A program made the translations under genes and the position numbers. A DNA stretch of 10,919 bases, taken from NCBI GenBank assembly GCA_035506075.1, contig DATJQB010000343.1:1-10919 (forward strand). The letters are read 5' to 3'. How positions within the stretch are numbered: the first letter of the stretch is position 1; each line of letters starts with the position of its first letter. Shown in pieces: positions 1 through 7,253 of this stretch. The stretch is from UBA9647 sp035506075 (GTDB lineage Bacteria > Bacteroidota > Ignavibacteria > UBA10030). The notes under the pieces were generated by a model, which was given only the letters and a program-made list of their open reading frames with translations, made no database searches and had not been told where the DNA came from.

Positions 1-1140
1 GTCCAGACTGAGGGCGTCGAATCGAAGATGCGCATTTTTGAAGACTCTTCGGTTGGCGTTTGTGCGCGCTTCCTCGGCCGATTCGCGGTAAAATTTTGCC
101 CTGAGGCTGTCAAGGACCGTTCGCGCAGCCTCTTCTCCCGCCGTCACGAGCGAATCGAGGTTCGTGAAATCATCCGAAAGGTGAGAACCGAGATCGGGCC
201 GAATGACGACACTTGCCCTCGCAAGCTGCTGTTGGTTCGCGGCCTGCATTGTGATGCCGAGGATCTGATCCGCAATTTCCCACGCGGCATTCAGTCGCCC
301 GGCCGGGCGGAGCGGGCTCGTGACATCGACGGCCACGATGATGTCAGCGCCCCACGCCTGTGCAACGTCGACAGGGATGTTCGACACCAGTCCGCCATCG
401 AGGAGTCGTGCTGAATCGCGCGGGACAGGGCTGAACAGCAGCGGCACAGAAACGCTTGCTCGCATGGCTTCAGTGAGATCGCCCCGATCCAGGACCACAG
501 CCTTGCCCGACACGAGGTCGGTCGTTACCGCACGGAACGGAATCCGAAGATCGTCGAATTTTGGGGAGGGATGGTAGATCCCCTGGAGCACAAGGAGGTT
601 CAGATAGTTCGTGAGCCTCTGTCCCGTCGAAAGCGATTGAGGAAGGATCGGTTCCAACCCCTGGAACCGGACTGTCAGAAGGCTCCTGTCTTCTGCGATT
701 TTCTGATCGAGAAAAAGATCGGACCGCCTCGCATCGTCGTTGAAGCTGAGCACATCGGCCCAGTTCGTTGTATCAACCATCTGCTCGAGCTGGTTGATCG
801 AATAACCGGAAGCATACAATCCGCCGAGAATGCTGCCGATGCTCGTCCCCACGATGAGATCGATAGGTACATCCGCCTGCTCGAAGACCTTCAGGACGCC
901 GATGCTTGCAACACCACGTGCTCCGCCGCCGCTGAGAACGAGTGCCACCTTCGGTCGTCTCACGGATTTGTACGGAAGAAAATTCGGGATGTGCGGAGGA
1001 GTTTTGTTGAACTCAGGTTCGATACTGCGCGATGCTCCGGGGGATTGCCCCCGGAGAGGCCCGGTGCATGCCATCACCATGAACAGCGTGAAGAGGACAA
1101 GCGGCTTCCACGGGGTATGAAACCATCTGATAACCATCAT
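1..1140 (-). CDS. Patatin-like phospholipase, exported (C-terminus beyond window edge)
   Basis: Partial gene: 380 codons read without a stop from ATG at 1140 to the window edge. Residues 1-30 form a basic N-terminus and hydrophobic stretch typical of a signal peptide; Cys25 after Val-Met-Ala could be a weak lipobox. The patatin fold starts near residue 64. It has the oxyanion-hole motif GGGARG (71-76), the nucleophile elbow GTSIG with Ser100, and the DGG motif with Asp248, so the full Ser-Asp dyad is present. Such enzymes hydrolyse acyl esters of phospholipids. The patatin domain ends around residue 330. The last visible residues, about 365-380, could begin a POTRA repeat, as in outer-membrane patatin/BamA-like (type Vd) proteins, but too little is visible to say. 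A second ATG follows at codon 2, and no Shine-Dalgarno sequence is seen. Family assignment is firm; substrate and final location are inferred. Confidence 0.9.
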   Translation of the reverse strand, partial: MMVIRWFHTPWKPLVLFTLFMVMACTGPLRGQSPGASRSIEPEFNKTPPHIPNFLPYKSVRRPKVALVLSGGGARGVASIGVLKVFEQADVPIDLIVGTSIGSILGGLYASGYSINQLEQMVDTTNWADVLSFNDDARRSDLFLDQKIAEDRSLLTVRFQGLEPILPQSLSTGQRLTNYLNLLVLQGIYHPSPKFDDLRIPFRAVTTDLVSGKAVVLDRGDLTEAMRASVSVPLLFSPVPRDSARLLDGGLVSNIPVDVAQAWGADIIVAVDVTSPLRPAGRLNAAWEIADQILGITMQAANQQQLARASVVIRPDLGSHLSDDFTNLDSLVTAGEEAARTVLDSLRAKFYRESAEEARTNANRRVFKNAHLRFDALSLD

Positions 1141-1149
1141 AGTAAAGTG

Positions 1150-1178
1150 AAAGTACCGAAATCCGGCAGGAATTGCAA
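1150..1178 (-). promoter_or_regulatory. Possible sigma-70-like promoter for the patatin gene
   Basis: On the minus strand TTGCAA (1173-1178) is followed after 17 bases by TACTTT (1150-1155). Transcription would start only a few bases before the ATG at 1140, giving an almost leaderless message. That fits the absent Shine-Dalgarno sequence but makes the call weak. Confidence 0.25.
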
Positions 1179-1223
1179 CGAAGGTATCCACGGTCGGCTC
1201 AATCCATGATCATTGAGCGTTGC

Positions 1224-1252
1224 TTGATTTTCGGCCTTCTTCAACTTATGTT
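1224..1252 (+). promoter_or_regulatory. Putative sigma-70-like promoter for the BatA-like/hflX unit
   Basis: TTGATT (1224-1229), a 17-base spacer and TATGTT (1247-1252) lie about 95 bases before the ATG at 1346, in the 205-base divergent intergenic region. Each hexamer matches consensus at four of six positions. The remaining leader, about 85 bases, includes the small inverted repeat CCGGCATCGCCGG (1291-1303). No other gene is visible between 1141 and 1345. Confidence 0.4.
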
Positions 1253-1345
1253 AGATGAAACGCATCTCGAATCGTCCAGAAGAGATTACTCCGGCATCGC
1301 CGGCACGATTCAACGAATCGACACAGAGCCCGGTCTTGCTCCTCC

Positions 1346-3532
1346 ATGACATTTCTTAATCCCCTCGCTCTCTTTGGGCTGCTCGCAGCGGCGATTCCGA
1401 TTCTCCTCCATCTTCTCAACCTCCGCAAGCTTCGCACGATAGAGTTCAGCACGCTTTCCTTTCTCAAGGAACTTCAAAAAAGCAGCATCCGGCGGCTCAA
1501 ACTCCGTCAGATCCTCCTCCTGATTCTCCGGACGCTCCTCGTGCTCCTCATCGTCATCGCATTTTCCCGACCGACGCTGCGGGGTTCTTTGATCGGCAAC
1601 ATCGGAGTGCACGCAAAGACGACAGCAGTGTTTATCGTCGACGATTCCTACTCGATGACCGTCAGCGATGACCGGGGGGAGCTGCTCAAGCAAGCGAAGC
1701 AATCGGCGCACGCAGCGCTGCAGCTGTTCAGGGATGGGGACGAGGTTTTCCTTCTTCCCCTTTCAGCACTTACCTCAGCGCACAGTACGAACGAAACCGC
1801 CGTGAGGGACTTCGCTCTCCTCCGCAGCCAGATCGACGGCATCAAGGCATCAGCGCTCCGTGGTTCGCTTGAAGATGCTCTCCGGATTTCCGCAAGGCTT
1901 CTCGCAACATCGGGGAACTTCAACAAGGAAGTCTACATTTTCTCCGATTTCCAGCAGGGAGTTCTGCGGAACGACGCGCAGGCTTCGTCAGGCAACGAGC
2001 ATCTGTTCACACCTGATGTGAGATTCTTCTTCGTCCGGCTCGGCAGGCGGGACGTGCAGAATTTCGGCTTCGAGTCGGTCTCCATTCCGACCTCCATCTT
2101 CGAGCGTGAGAAACCGTTCACCGTTCAGGCGCGGATAGGCAACTACACGTCACGGGACGTCCAGGACCACGTGGTCAGCGTGTTCCTGAACGGAGCGAGG
2201 GTTGCAGAGCGGAGCGTCGACCTGAAGAAGAACTCCGTTCTCCCGATCGAATTTTCTGTTGTGGCCAATGCGACCGGATTCATCCAGGGATTCGTCGAGA
2301 CTGAAGATGACGACCTCCAGTACGACAACAGGCGGTATTTCACTCTCGATATCCCTGAGCGCTTGCGCGCACTCATCGTCGGAGACGCGAACGATCTTCG
2401 GTTTCCCCGGCTGGCGCTCTCGACGCGGGCATCATCATCAGAGTCGGCGCTCGTCGTCGATGAAGTCACTCCCGACCGGCTGAGCACCGTTGAGATCAGG
2501 CGTGCGGATGTCATCCTGCTCTGCACATCGGCCGGATTTACAGCGCCTCAATTGTCAGAGCTCGCAGCGTTTGTAAGAAACGGGGGCGGGCTGGTGCTCT
2601 TCCCGGCGTCACACGTCGATCCGGCTGCATTCAATACCTCCATTGGATCAGCTCTCTCGTTGCCGGCGCTGGCAGCGGTGGACCGGCCGCAGGCCTCTGC
2701 GGGGAGCGAGTCGTACATCGAGTTCGGCAAAGTGGAATTGAAGCATCCGCTGTTTGAAGGAATGTTCGAATCGCAGAACAGCCAGTCCGGCAATTCCCGC
2801 TCGCCGGGCACGGCAAACGCGCGCGTACCTGTCGAATCGCCGCGGGTCAGGACCTCCGCGCGGTTCACGCCGAACTCCCGGTCGACATCCATTATCACGC
2901 TCACCAACGATGCACCGTTCCTCGTTGAGCAGCAGATGGGCTCCGGGACAATCTTCCTCTTCGCCGTTCCACCGACCACCGAATGGTCCGACCTTCCACT
3001 GAAGGGAATTTTTGTCCCCCTTCTTCACCGTTCCGTTCTCTATCTCGCGCGGCAACGCTCTCGGGCGGAGGAATCCCTGCCGGGCGCCGAGGTGACGATC
3101 CGGAGTCGTTCTGCAGGGAGCGGGACGTGGACAATCCGGAATCCCGGGGCGATCGATATCACCGCATCCCCGGCGTCACAGGGCTTTCAGCAGATCCTTC
3201 GCTTCAATTCAACCGAACTGCCGGGCATCTACACGGTTTCCTCAAAGGATGGGGTGATCGAACAATTTGCGGTGAACATTGACCCACGTGAATCACAGAC
3301 GCAGAAGGCCACAGACGCTGAGATCAACGGACTACTCGGCCATCTTGGCATTGCGAAAACTGCCGTGAACGAGTCAAACGAGGCAGCCGACGTGCAGCGC
3401 ATTGTACAAGCTTCCCGATACGGCGTTGAATTGTGGAAATACTTCCTTATCCTTGCTCTTGTCGTGGCGCTTGTCGAGATGTTTGTTGCACGATCCTTCA
3501 AATCAGAAATGGTACCGGTACCGCATGATTGA
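1346..3532 (+). CDS. BatA-type membrane protein with vWA-like domain
   Basis: 728 residues. The N-terminus is the BatA/aerotolerance-regulator signature of Bacteroidota: a hydrophobic segment at 3-24, the conserved LLHLLNLRKLR stretch, and a second membrane segment at 53-73. A von Willebrand A-like domain follows, with a MIDAS-type DDSYS (99-103), a Gly-Ser near 173-174 and an SDFQQG strand end (200-205). Residues 340-425 look like a glutamine-amidotransferase-like Rossmann fold (strands RALIVGD and ADVILLCTS, then a glycine-rich turn). A conserved block rich in aromatics and leucine lies at 533-568, and a C-terminal membrane helix at 697-714. Most of the chain should be periplasmic, anchored at both ends. 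Bat proteins are associated with stress tolerance and envelope function, but their biochemistry is poorly known. The start is fixed by the conserved N-terminal signature; no clear Shine-Dalgarno sequence is seen. The gene overlaps hflX by 8 bases, implying co-transcription. Confidence 0.88.
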   Translation: MTFLNPLALFGLLAAAIPILLHLLNLRKLRTIEFSTLSFLKELQKSSIRRLKLRQILLLILRTLLVLLIVIAFSRPTLRGSLIGNIGVHAKTTAVFIVDDSYSMTVSDDRGELLKQAKQSAHAALQLFRDGDEVFLLPLSALTSAHSTNETAVRDFALLRSQIDGIKASALRGSLEDALRISARLLATSGNFNKEVYIFSDFQQGVLRNDAQASSGNEHLFTPDVRFFFVRLGRRDVQNFGFESVSIPTSIFEREKPFTVQARIGNYTSRDVQDHVVSVFLNGARVAERSVDLKKNSVLPIEFSVVANATGFIQGFVETEDDDLQYDNRRYFTLDIPERLRALIVGDANDLRFPRLALSTRASSSESALVVDEVTPDRLSTVEIRRADVILLCTSAGFTAPQLSELAAFVRNGGGLVLFPASHVDPAAFNTSIGSALSLPALAAVDRPQASAGSESYIEFGKVELKHPLFEGMFESQNSQSGNSRSPGTANARVPVESPRVRTSARFTPNSRSTSIITLTNDAPFLVEQQMGSGTIFLFAVPPTTEWSDLPLKGIFVPLLHRSVLYLARQRSRAEESLPGAEVTIRSRSAGSGTWTIRNPGAIDITASPASQGFQQILRFNSTELPGIYTVSSKDGVIEQFAVNIDPRESQTQKATDAEINGLLGHLGIAKTAVNESNEAADVQRIVQASRYGVELWKYFLILALVVALVEMFVARSFKSEMVPVPHD

Positions 3533-4790
3533 ACTTGAACAGGATGGGAGAGAACGCTGCATTCTCGTGGGCGTTTCAACGAGGGCAATCGGCCGGGAAG
3601 AAACCGAGGAGTACCTCGACGAGCTGGCGCTCCTTGCCGACACTGCGGGCGCGGAGGTGGTGGCGCGGATGAGCCAGGACCGCGACAGGATCGATGCGGC
3701 CACGTTCATCGGCAAAGGCAAAGTCGAAGAGATTCACAAGATGGTGGTTGAGCAGAAAATCCGCGCGGTCATCTTTGACGATGATCTCAACGCCGTTCAG
3801 GTCCGCAACCTTGAAACGATCCTGGAGTGCAAGGTGCTCGACAGAAGCGGATTGATTCTCGACATATTCGCCTCGCGCGCAAAATCAAATGAAGCGAAAA
3901 CCCAGGTGGAGCTTGCCCAGCTTCAGTACTTTCTCCCCCGGCTGACGCGGCAGTGGACGCACCTGTCGAAACAGTTCGGTGGCATCGGGACTAAGGGACC
4001 CGGCGAAACGCAGATCGAGACCGACCGCCGCATGATACGGTCGCGCATCAGCCATTTGAAAGAGAAGCTGGAGCGCATCGTCCAACAGCGGGAGACGCAG
4101 CGGAAAGGACGCCTTCACCACACCCGTGCCGCCCTCGTCGGTTACACCAACGCAGGAAAATCGACGTTGCTGAACCTCCTGTCCGGCTCCGACGTGTTTG
4201 TAGAAGACCGCCTGTTCGCGACCCTCGATCCGACCACCCGCATCGTCCCGTTGAGCGCGAGCATCCAGATGCTCATGACAGACACGGTCGGGTTCATCCG
4301 CAAGCTCCCTCACCATCTCGTCGCATCCTTCAAGAGCACGCTCGAAGAAATCACCGAAGCCGACCTGCTGCTGCACGTGGTGGATGTCTCGAGCCGGACG
4401 TTCGAAGAGCAGATCAAAGTGGTGAACGACACGCTGGGCGAGCTCGGAGCCGACGAACGACCGACGCTCATGGTCTTCAACAAGATCGATCAACTCAAGG
4501 ACAGGACAATTCTTCAAACGCTGTCTGCAGAACATCCGAACCATGTGTTTATTTCGGCGGTGCGCGGGATCAACATCCTCGGCTTGAAGGATGAAGTGCT
4601 TCGACTCCTCGAGTCGGAATTCGTCGAGGAAGTCTTCCGCATTCCACAACATCAGCAAAAGCTCATCTCGCAGCTCCACACGGCAGGCGAAGTGCTCGAT
4701 CGCAGTTACGAAGAAAACGATGTGATCATCCGGATGCGCATACGACGGCGCGACAGGGTTCGCGTCGAGAACCTCATTCAGCAGAAATGA
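3525..4790 (+). CDS. hflX: GTPase HflX
   Basis: 421 residues, a usual HflX length. HflX binds the 50S subunit and splits stalled or stress-arrested 70S ribosomes in a GTP-dependent way; it acts in the cytoplasm. The N-terminal HflX domain occupies roughly residues 8-130. It is followed by a helical linker with the glycine-rich GGIGTKGPGETQIETDRR signature, then the G domain: G1 GYTNAGKST (206-214), a G2 region with ATLDPTTR, G3 DTVGF (253-257), G4 NKID (319-322) and a G5-type SA after the ISA strand. All GTP-binding motifs look intact. ATG 3525 is chosen because MIELE leads straight into the conserved domain. An upstream in-frame ATG at 3402 would extend it over 41 residues of sequence that is simply the out-of-frame end of the preceding gene. 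The 8-base overlap with that gene suggests translational coupling. Confidence 0.96.
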   Translation: MIELEQDGRERCILVGVSTRAIGREETEEYLDELALLADTAGAEVVARMSQDRDRIDAATFIGKGKVEEIHKMVVEQKIRAVIFDDDLNAVQVRNLETILECKVLDRSGLILDIFASRAKSNEAKTQVELAQLQYFLPRLTRQWTHLSKQFGGIGTKGPGETQIETDRRMIRSRISHLKEKLERIVQQRETQRKGRLHHTRAALVGYTNAGKSTLLNLLSGSDVFVEDRLFATLDPTTRIVPLSASIQMLMTDTVGFIRKLPHHLVASFKSTLEEITEADLLLHVVDVSSRTFEEQIKVVNDTLGELGADERPTLMVFNKIDQLKDRTILQTLSAEHPNHVFISAVRGINILGLKDEVLRLLESEFVEEVFRIPQHQQKLISQLHTAGEVLDRSYEENDVIIRMRIRRRDRVRVENLIQQK

Positions 4791-4803
4791 TGAGAGGCGG
4801 TAC

Positions 4804-5298
4804 CTACGGAGTGAGCCGGGGATTGATCGGCCGGAACGTCAGGATCACTGGTGCGAGAGGCTTTGAGCCAAGCAGCATTCCCTTCATCTCAATCACTACC
4901 TTCTCCCCCGCAATCTTAAGCCACGGGTCGTCCGTGGTCTCCACGTCGCTTCCCTCCAGAGTCAGCGTGTACGTCCCCGAGGGCGGGATGACAACATACG
5001 GCATCGGCTGGAACCGGTCGTTGAATTCGTAGTGAATGTTGAGTGAGGAACCTTTGAGGAAAGCCTGCTTCAAACTCAGCGGCAACCGGCTCGAATTGCG
5101 GAATTCAAACTCCATGACAGTGTGAATCCTGTCACCGACCGAATAGCGGGCGGACACACCAATCTGGAACCTTCCCTCCGAATCCCTGAACACAAACCGC
5201 TCACAATTGCAGTCGTTGTTCGTTACGAGGTACGGGTACGACGAAGTGCACGACGAGAGCAGCAGTGCGGCCGTCAGGAGAATTGCAGCCGCCTTCAT
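4804..5298 (-). CDS. Small lipoprotein of unknown function
   Basis: 164 residues from ATG 5298. The N-terminus MKAAAILLTAALLLSSC is a textbook SPII lipoprotein signal, with lipobox LSSC and Cys17 as the lipidated residue. The mature part is short and beta-rich. It has a CNC pair near the start, alternating hydrophobic strands and a PPSGTYTLTL turn, which suggests a single Ig-like or transthyretin-like sandwich; I do not recognise a named family. The start is set by GGAG eight bases upstream, inside the end of the preceding gene; an in-frame TTG at 5304 is less likely. It begins two bases after the hydrolase stop, so the two are almost certainly one transcript. Its stop is 13 bases from the convergent hflX stop, with no obvious terminator between. 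Confidence 0.8.
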   Translation of the reverse strand: MKAAAILLTAALLLSSCTSSYPYLVTNNDCNCERFVFRDSEGRFQIGVSARYSVGDRIHTVMEFEFRNSSRLPLSLKQAFLKGSSLNIHYEFNDRFQPMPYVVIPPSGTYTLTLEGSDVETTDDPWLKIAGEKVVIEMKGMLLGSKPLAPVILTFRPINPRLTP

Positions 5299-5300
5299 CG

Positions 5301-5924
5301 TCAATGCTCCGGGGATTTGATCACGGTTTTTCCCTTGAAGAGCCGCTTGAATTCTTCCGCGTCCTCAAGACCGCCGACGATGTCTCCCCAGTGCATGGGG
5401 ATCACGGTGTCCGGTTTGAATGCGTTGGCAGCCTCGGCCGCTTCCTGAGCGGTCATGGTGTACGTTCCGCCGATCGGGAGCAATGCAAAGTCGGTCACGA
5501 CCGCCTTCATCTCTGACGTGAAATCCGAATCGCCGCTGTGATAGATCTTCTGCTCCGTGGACAATGAAATAACATAGCCCACCCAGTTGTTCTGTTTTGG
5601 GTGAAACTGCTTGTTGATGTTGTACGCCGCGACGGCGCGAACTTTCAGCCCGGCGATGTTATGAATCTCGCCCGGCGTGACAGCGATGACGGTTCCCTGG
5701 AGCTGGTAGGCTACATCTTTGGGAGCAATGTACGCGGTTCCGGGTTTGCTGATCCGCGACAGGTCCTCGGCGGAGAAATGATCATAGTGCGCGTGCGTAA
5801 TGAAGATTACGTCCGCCTTGGGTGTATGCGGAGGAAGTTTCCACGGATCGATGTAGATTTGCGTTGCGCCGTCCTCGATCCGGAACGTTGCGTGTCCCAA
5901 CCAATGGATGTGCTGATGGTTCAT
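5301..5924 (-). CDS. Metallo-beta-lactamase-fold hydrolase (UPF0173/UlaG-like)
   Basis: 207 residues, a typical length for the small MBL-fold hydrolases related to UlaG and UPF0173. Metal-site residues are intact: His11 in GHATF, the HxHxDH motif H44-A-H46-Y-D48-H49, the acidic HSGDSDF strand (Asp132, Asp134) and His178 in PMHWGD. The segment around YNINKQFHPK (101-110) is a signature of this subfamily. The enzyme should be a cytoplasmic, probably dinuclear metal-dependent hydrolase; its substrate is unknown, and members range from lactonases to phosphodiesterase-like enzymes. It has no signal peptide. Translation starts at ATG 5924 behind a strong AAGGAGG. The lipoprotein gene follows after two bases. 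Family confidence is high; physiological role is open. Confidence 0.92.
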   Translation of the reverse strand: MNHQHIHWLGHATFRIEDGATQIYIDPWKLPPHTPKADVIFITHAHYDHFSAEDLSRISKPGTAYIAPKDVAYQLQGTVIAVTPGEIHNIAGLKVRAVAAYNINKQFHPKQNNWVGYVISLSTEQKIYHSGDSDFTSEMKAVVTDFALLPIGGTYTMTAQEAAEAANAFKPDTVIPMHWGDIVGGLEDAEEFKRLFKGKTVIKSPEH

Positions 5925-5928
5925 GGCG

Positions 5929-5935
5929 CCTCCTT
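5929..5935 (-). promoter_or_regulatory. Strong Shine-Dalgarno for the MBL-fold hydrolase
   Basis: AAGGAGG on the minus strand ends four bases before ATG 5924. It fixes that start and shows that this organism uses Shine-Dalgarno initiation. Confidence 0.8.
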
Positions 5936-6067
5936 GTCATTCATCGAGCGGATTGCTTCAGCATCGGGGTTTCGGACGATTTCCAGACCACGCGGCGTTC
6001 GGCCGCAGCCTGCTAGCGCCGCCTCCAATCAGTAATCTTGTGTTTTCGGAACCGATATCTGTTGTGG

Positions 6068-6089
6068 AGGCAGGCTCTACTGCCTTTTT
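6068..6089 (+). terminator. Weak hairpin plus T-run, plus-strand orientation
   Basis: AGGCAG (6068-6073), a six-base loop and CTGCCT (6080-6085) are followed by TTTT (6086-6089). This looks like a minimal Rho-independent terminator read on the plus strand, yet both flanking genes are on the minus strand. Read in the gene direction the hairpin is preceded by an A-run and not followed by a T-run, so it would be a poor terminator for add. The six-base stem is within chance expectation. Confidence 0.25.
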
Positions 6090-6134
6090 GAACAGGCCAA
6101 GGCGCCAATCACAAGGTTTCTTCTTTGCAGTGCA

Positions 6135-7229
6135 CTAGCTGACGCCTTTTGCCAGGAGCTCCCTCGCCGATGCAAATCCAGGCTTGATCTTTTCATAGAT
6201 GCACGCGATCCTGCGTTTGTACGGCAGGAATGCGCTTTTCATCGCGTTGATCGTCAGTTTCTCAAGATCGTCGATGTTCAGGTCAAACGCAGCCGCCGCC
6301 GTTTGGTATTCGTCGGTGAGCGTGATGTTGCTCATCAATCGATCGTCGGTATTGAGTGTTACGCGAAACTTGTAGCGATAGTAAATGCCGAAGGGATGTT
6401 CTTTGATGCTCGGGACGGCACCGGTGTGTACGTTGCTCGTCAGGCAGATCTCCAGGGGAACGCGCTTATCGAGGACGTATTGAGCAAGACGCCCCATGCT
6501 GAGAACCTCACCGTCCTTCACGCGCAGATCTTCGATCAGCCGGGTTGCGTGACCGATACGGTGCGCTCCGCACCATTGGATCGCCTGCCAGATGGATTCC
6601 TTGCCAAACGCTTCGCCGGCATGAATTGTAATATTGAAGTTTTCCCGCTGGATGTAATGAAATGCGTCGACGTGTTTCTTCGGAGGATAGCCGCCTTCCT
6701 CGCCCGCGAGATCGAAGCCCACGACGCCGCGGTCTCTGAAATCGACAGCCAGCTCGGCAACCTCCTGTGAGAAGTGCGGCTCCATGTTCCGCATCGCGCA
6801 GAGGATCAGACCGTAGTCGACACCGAAATCACGCTTTCCGCGCTCGAGTCCCTTGAGCACCGCCCGGACGATGTTTTCCTGGTACAGCCCCTTCTGTGTG
6901 TGGAAGATCGGAGCGAACCGTGTTTCGAGATACACCACCCCGTCGTTCTTCATGTCTTCAAGAGTTTCGTAGGCCACACGCTCAAGCGCTTCCTCGGTCT
7001 GCATGACGCCGCTTGTGTGTTCGAAGCCTTCCAGAAAGAGGGGAAGGCTTCCACGCGTCGCTCCCCGGAAAAACCACTCGGCCAGTTCGCCGGCGTCGGT
7101 CGTCGGAAGCTTATCGTAGTGCGAGTCCTTCGCAAGCTCGATGACAGTTTTCGGACGCAGACCTCCATCAAGATGGTCGTGCAGAAGAACCTTTGGTAAC
7201 TTTCTGAGAAATTCTTTGCTGTAGTTCAT
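6135..7229 (-). CDS. add: Adenosine deaminase
   Basis: 364 residues, normal for bacterial adenosine deaminases. These enzymes convert adenosine (and usually deoxyadenosine) to inosine plus ammonia in purine salvage. The amidohydrolase-barrel active site is complete: zinc ligands His17 and His19 in HDHLDGG, His203 in IHAGE, and Asp295 in the TLNTDD strand. The catalytic Glu206, His227 in HRIGHATR and Asp296 are also present, as is the SNVHTG segment (265-270) near the nucleoside pocket. The HDH variant of the first motif occurs in part of the family, so a related substrate such as 6-amino-6-deoxyfutalosine cannot be fully excluded by eye; the full SNVHTG and TLNTDD motifs favour adenosine. ATG 7229 is preceded by GAGAGGGG. 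The gene begins 24 bases after the hutH stop, and both are presumably transcribed from the promoter before hutH. Confidence 0.92.
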   Translation of the reverse strand: MNYSKEFLRKLPKVLLHDHLDGGLRPKTVIELAKDSHYDKLPTTDAGELAEWFFRGATRGSLPLFLEGFEHTSGVMQTEEALERVAYETLEDMKNDGVVYLETRFAPIFHTQKGLYQENIVRAVLKGLERGKRDFGVDYGLILCAMRNMEPHFSQEVAELAVDFRDRGVVGFDLAGEEGGYPPKKHVDAFHYIQRENFNITIHAGEAFGKESIWQAIQWCGAHRIGHATRLIEDLRVKDGEVLSMGRLAQYVLDKRVPLEICLTSNVHTGAVPSIKEHPFGIYYRYKFRVTLNTDDRLMSNITLTDEYQTAAAAFDLNIDDLEKLTINAMKSAFLPYKRRIACIYEKIKPGFASARELLAKGVS

Positions 7230-7253
7230 AAGCCCCTCTCTGTTATCGAATCG

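Larger units (their letters stand above)
5925..6134 (-). other. 210-base intergenic region with possible 35-codon micro-ORF
   Basis: This is the gap between add and the hydrolase gene. I see no convincing sigma-70 promoter. On the minus strand a reading frame from TTG 6028 to TGA 5921 (35 codons; its C-terminal part reads GLEIVRNPDAEAIRS) ends by overlapping the hydrolase ATG as ATGA, an arrangement typical of translational coupling. It has no Shine-Dalgarno of its own, and the TTG directly follows an in-frame TGA, so it may be chance. In another minus frame the add frame stays open for 58 codons past its TAG, to TGA at 5958-5960. A short hairpin (GCGGC, five-base loop, GCCGC) occupies 5992-6006. 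The region could be leader sequence, a dispersed small repeat or a real micro-gene; none is established. Confidence 0.3.

Noticed and set aside
28..1209. Several plus-strand frames across the left end
   Set aside because: They are antisense to the patatin gene, which is open for 380 codons with its catalytic motifs in order.
3402..3524. Earlier in-frame ATG for hflX
   Set aside because: The extra 41 residues only re-read the 3' end of the BatA-like gene in another frame and match nothing of the HflX N-terminus.
3885..4679. 264-codon minus-strand frame opposite hflX
   Set aside because: Antisense shadow of a fully intact GTPase gene.
4791..4803. Bidirectional terminator between hflX and the lipoprotein gene
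   Set aside because: The 13-base gap holds no hairpin with a T-run in either direction.
5299..5304. TTG at 5304 as start of the lipoprotein
   Set aside because: ATG 5298 has a GGAG eight bases upstream and gives a standard lipoprotein signal.
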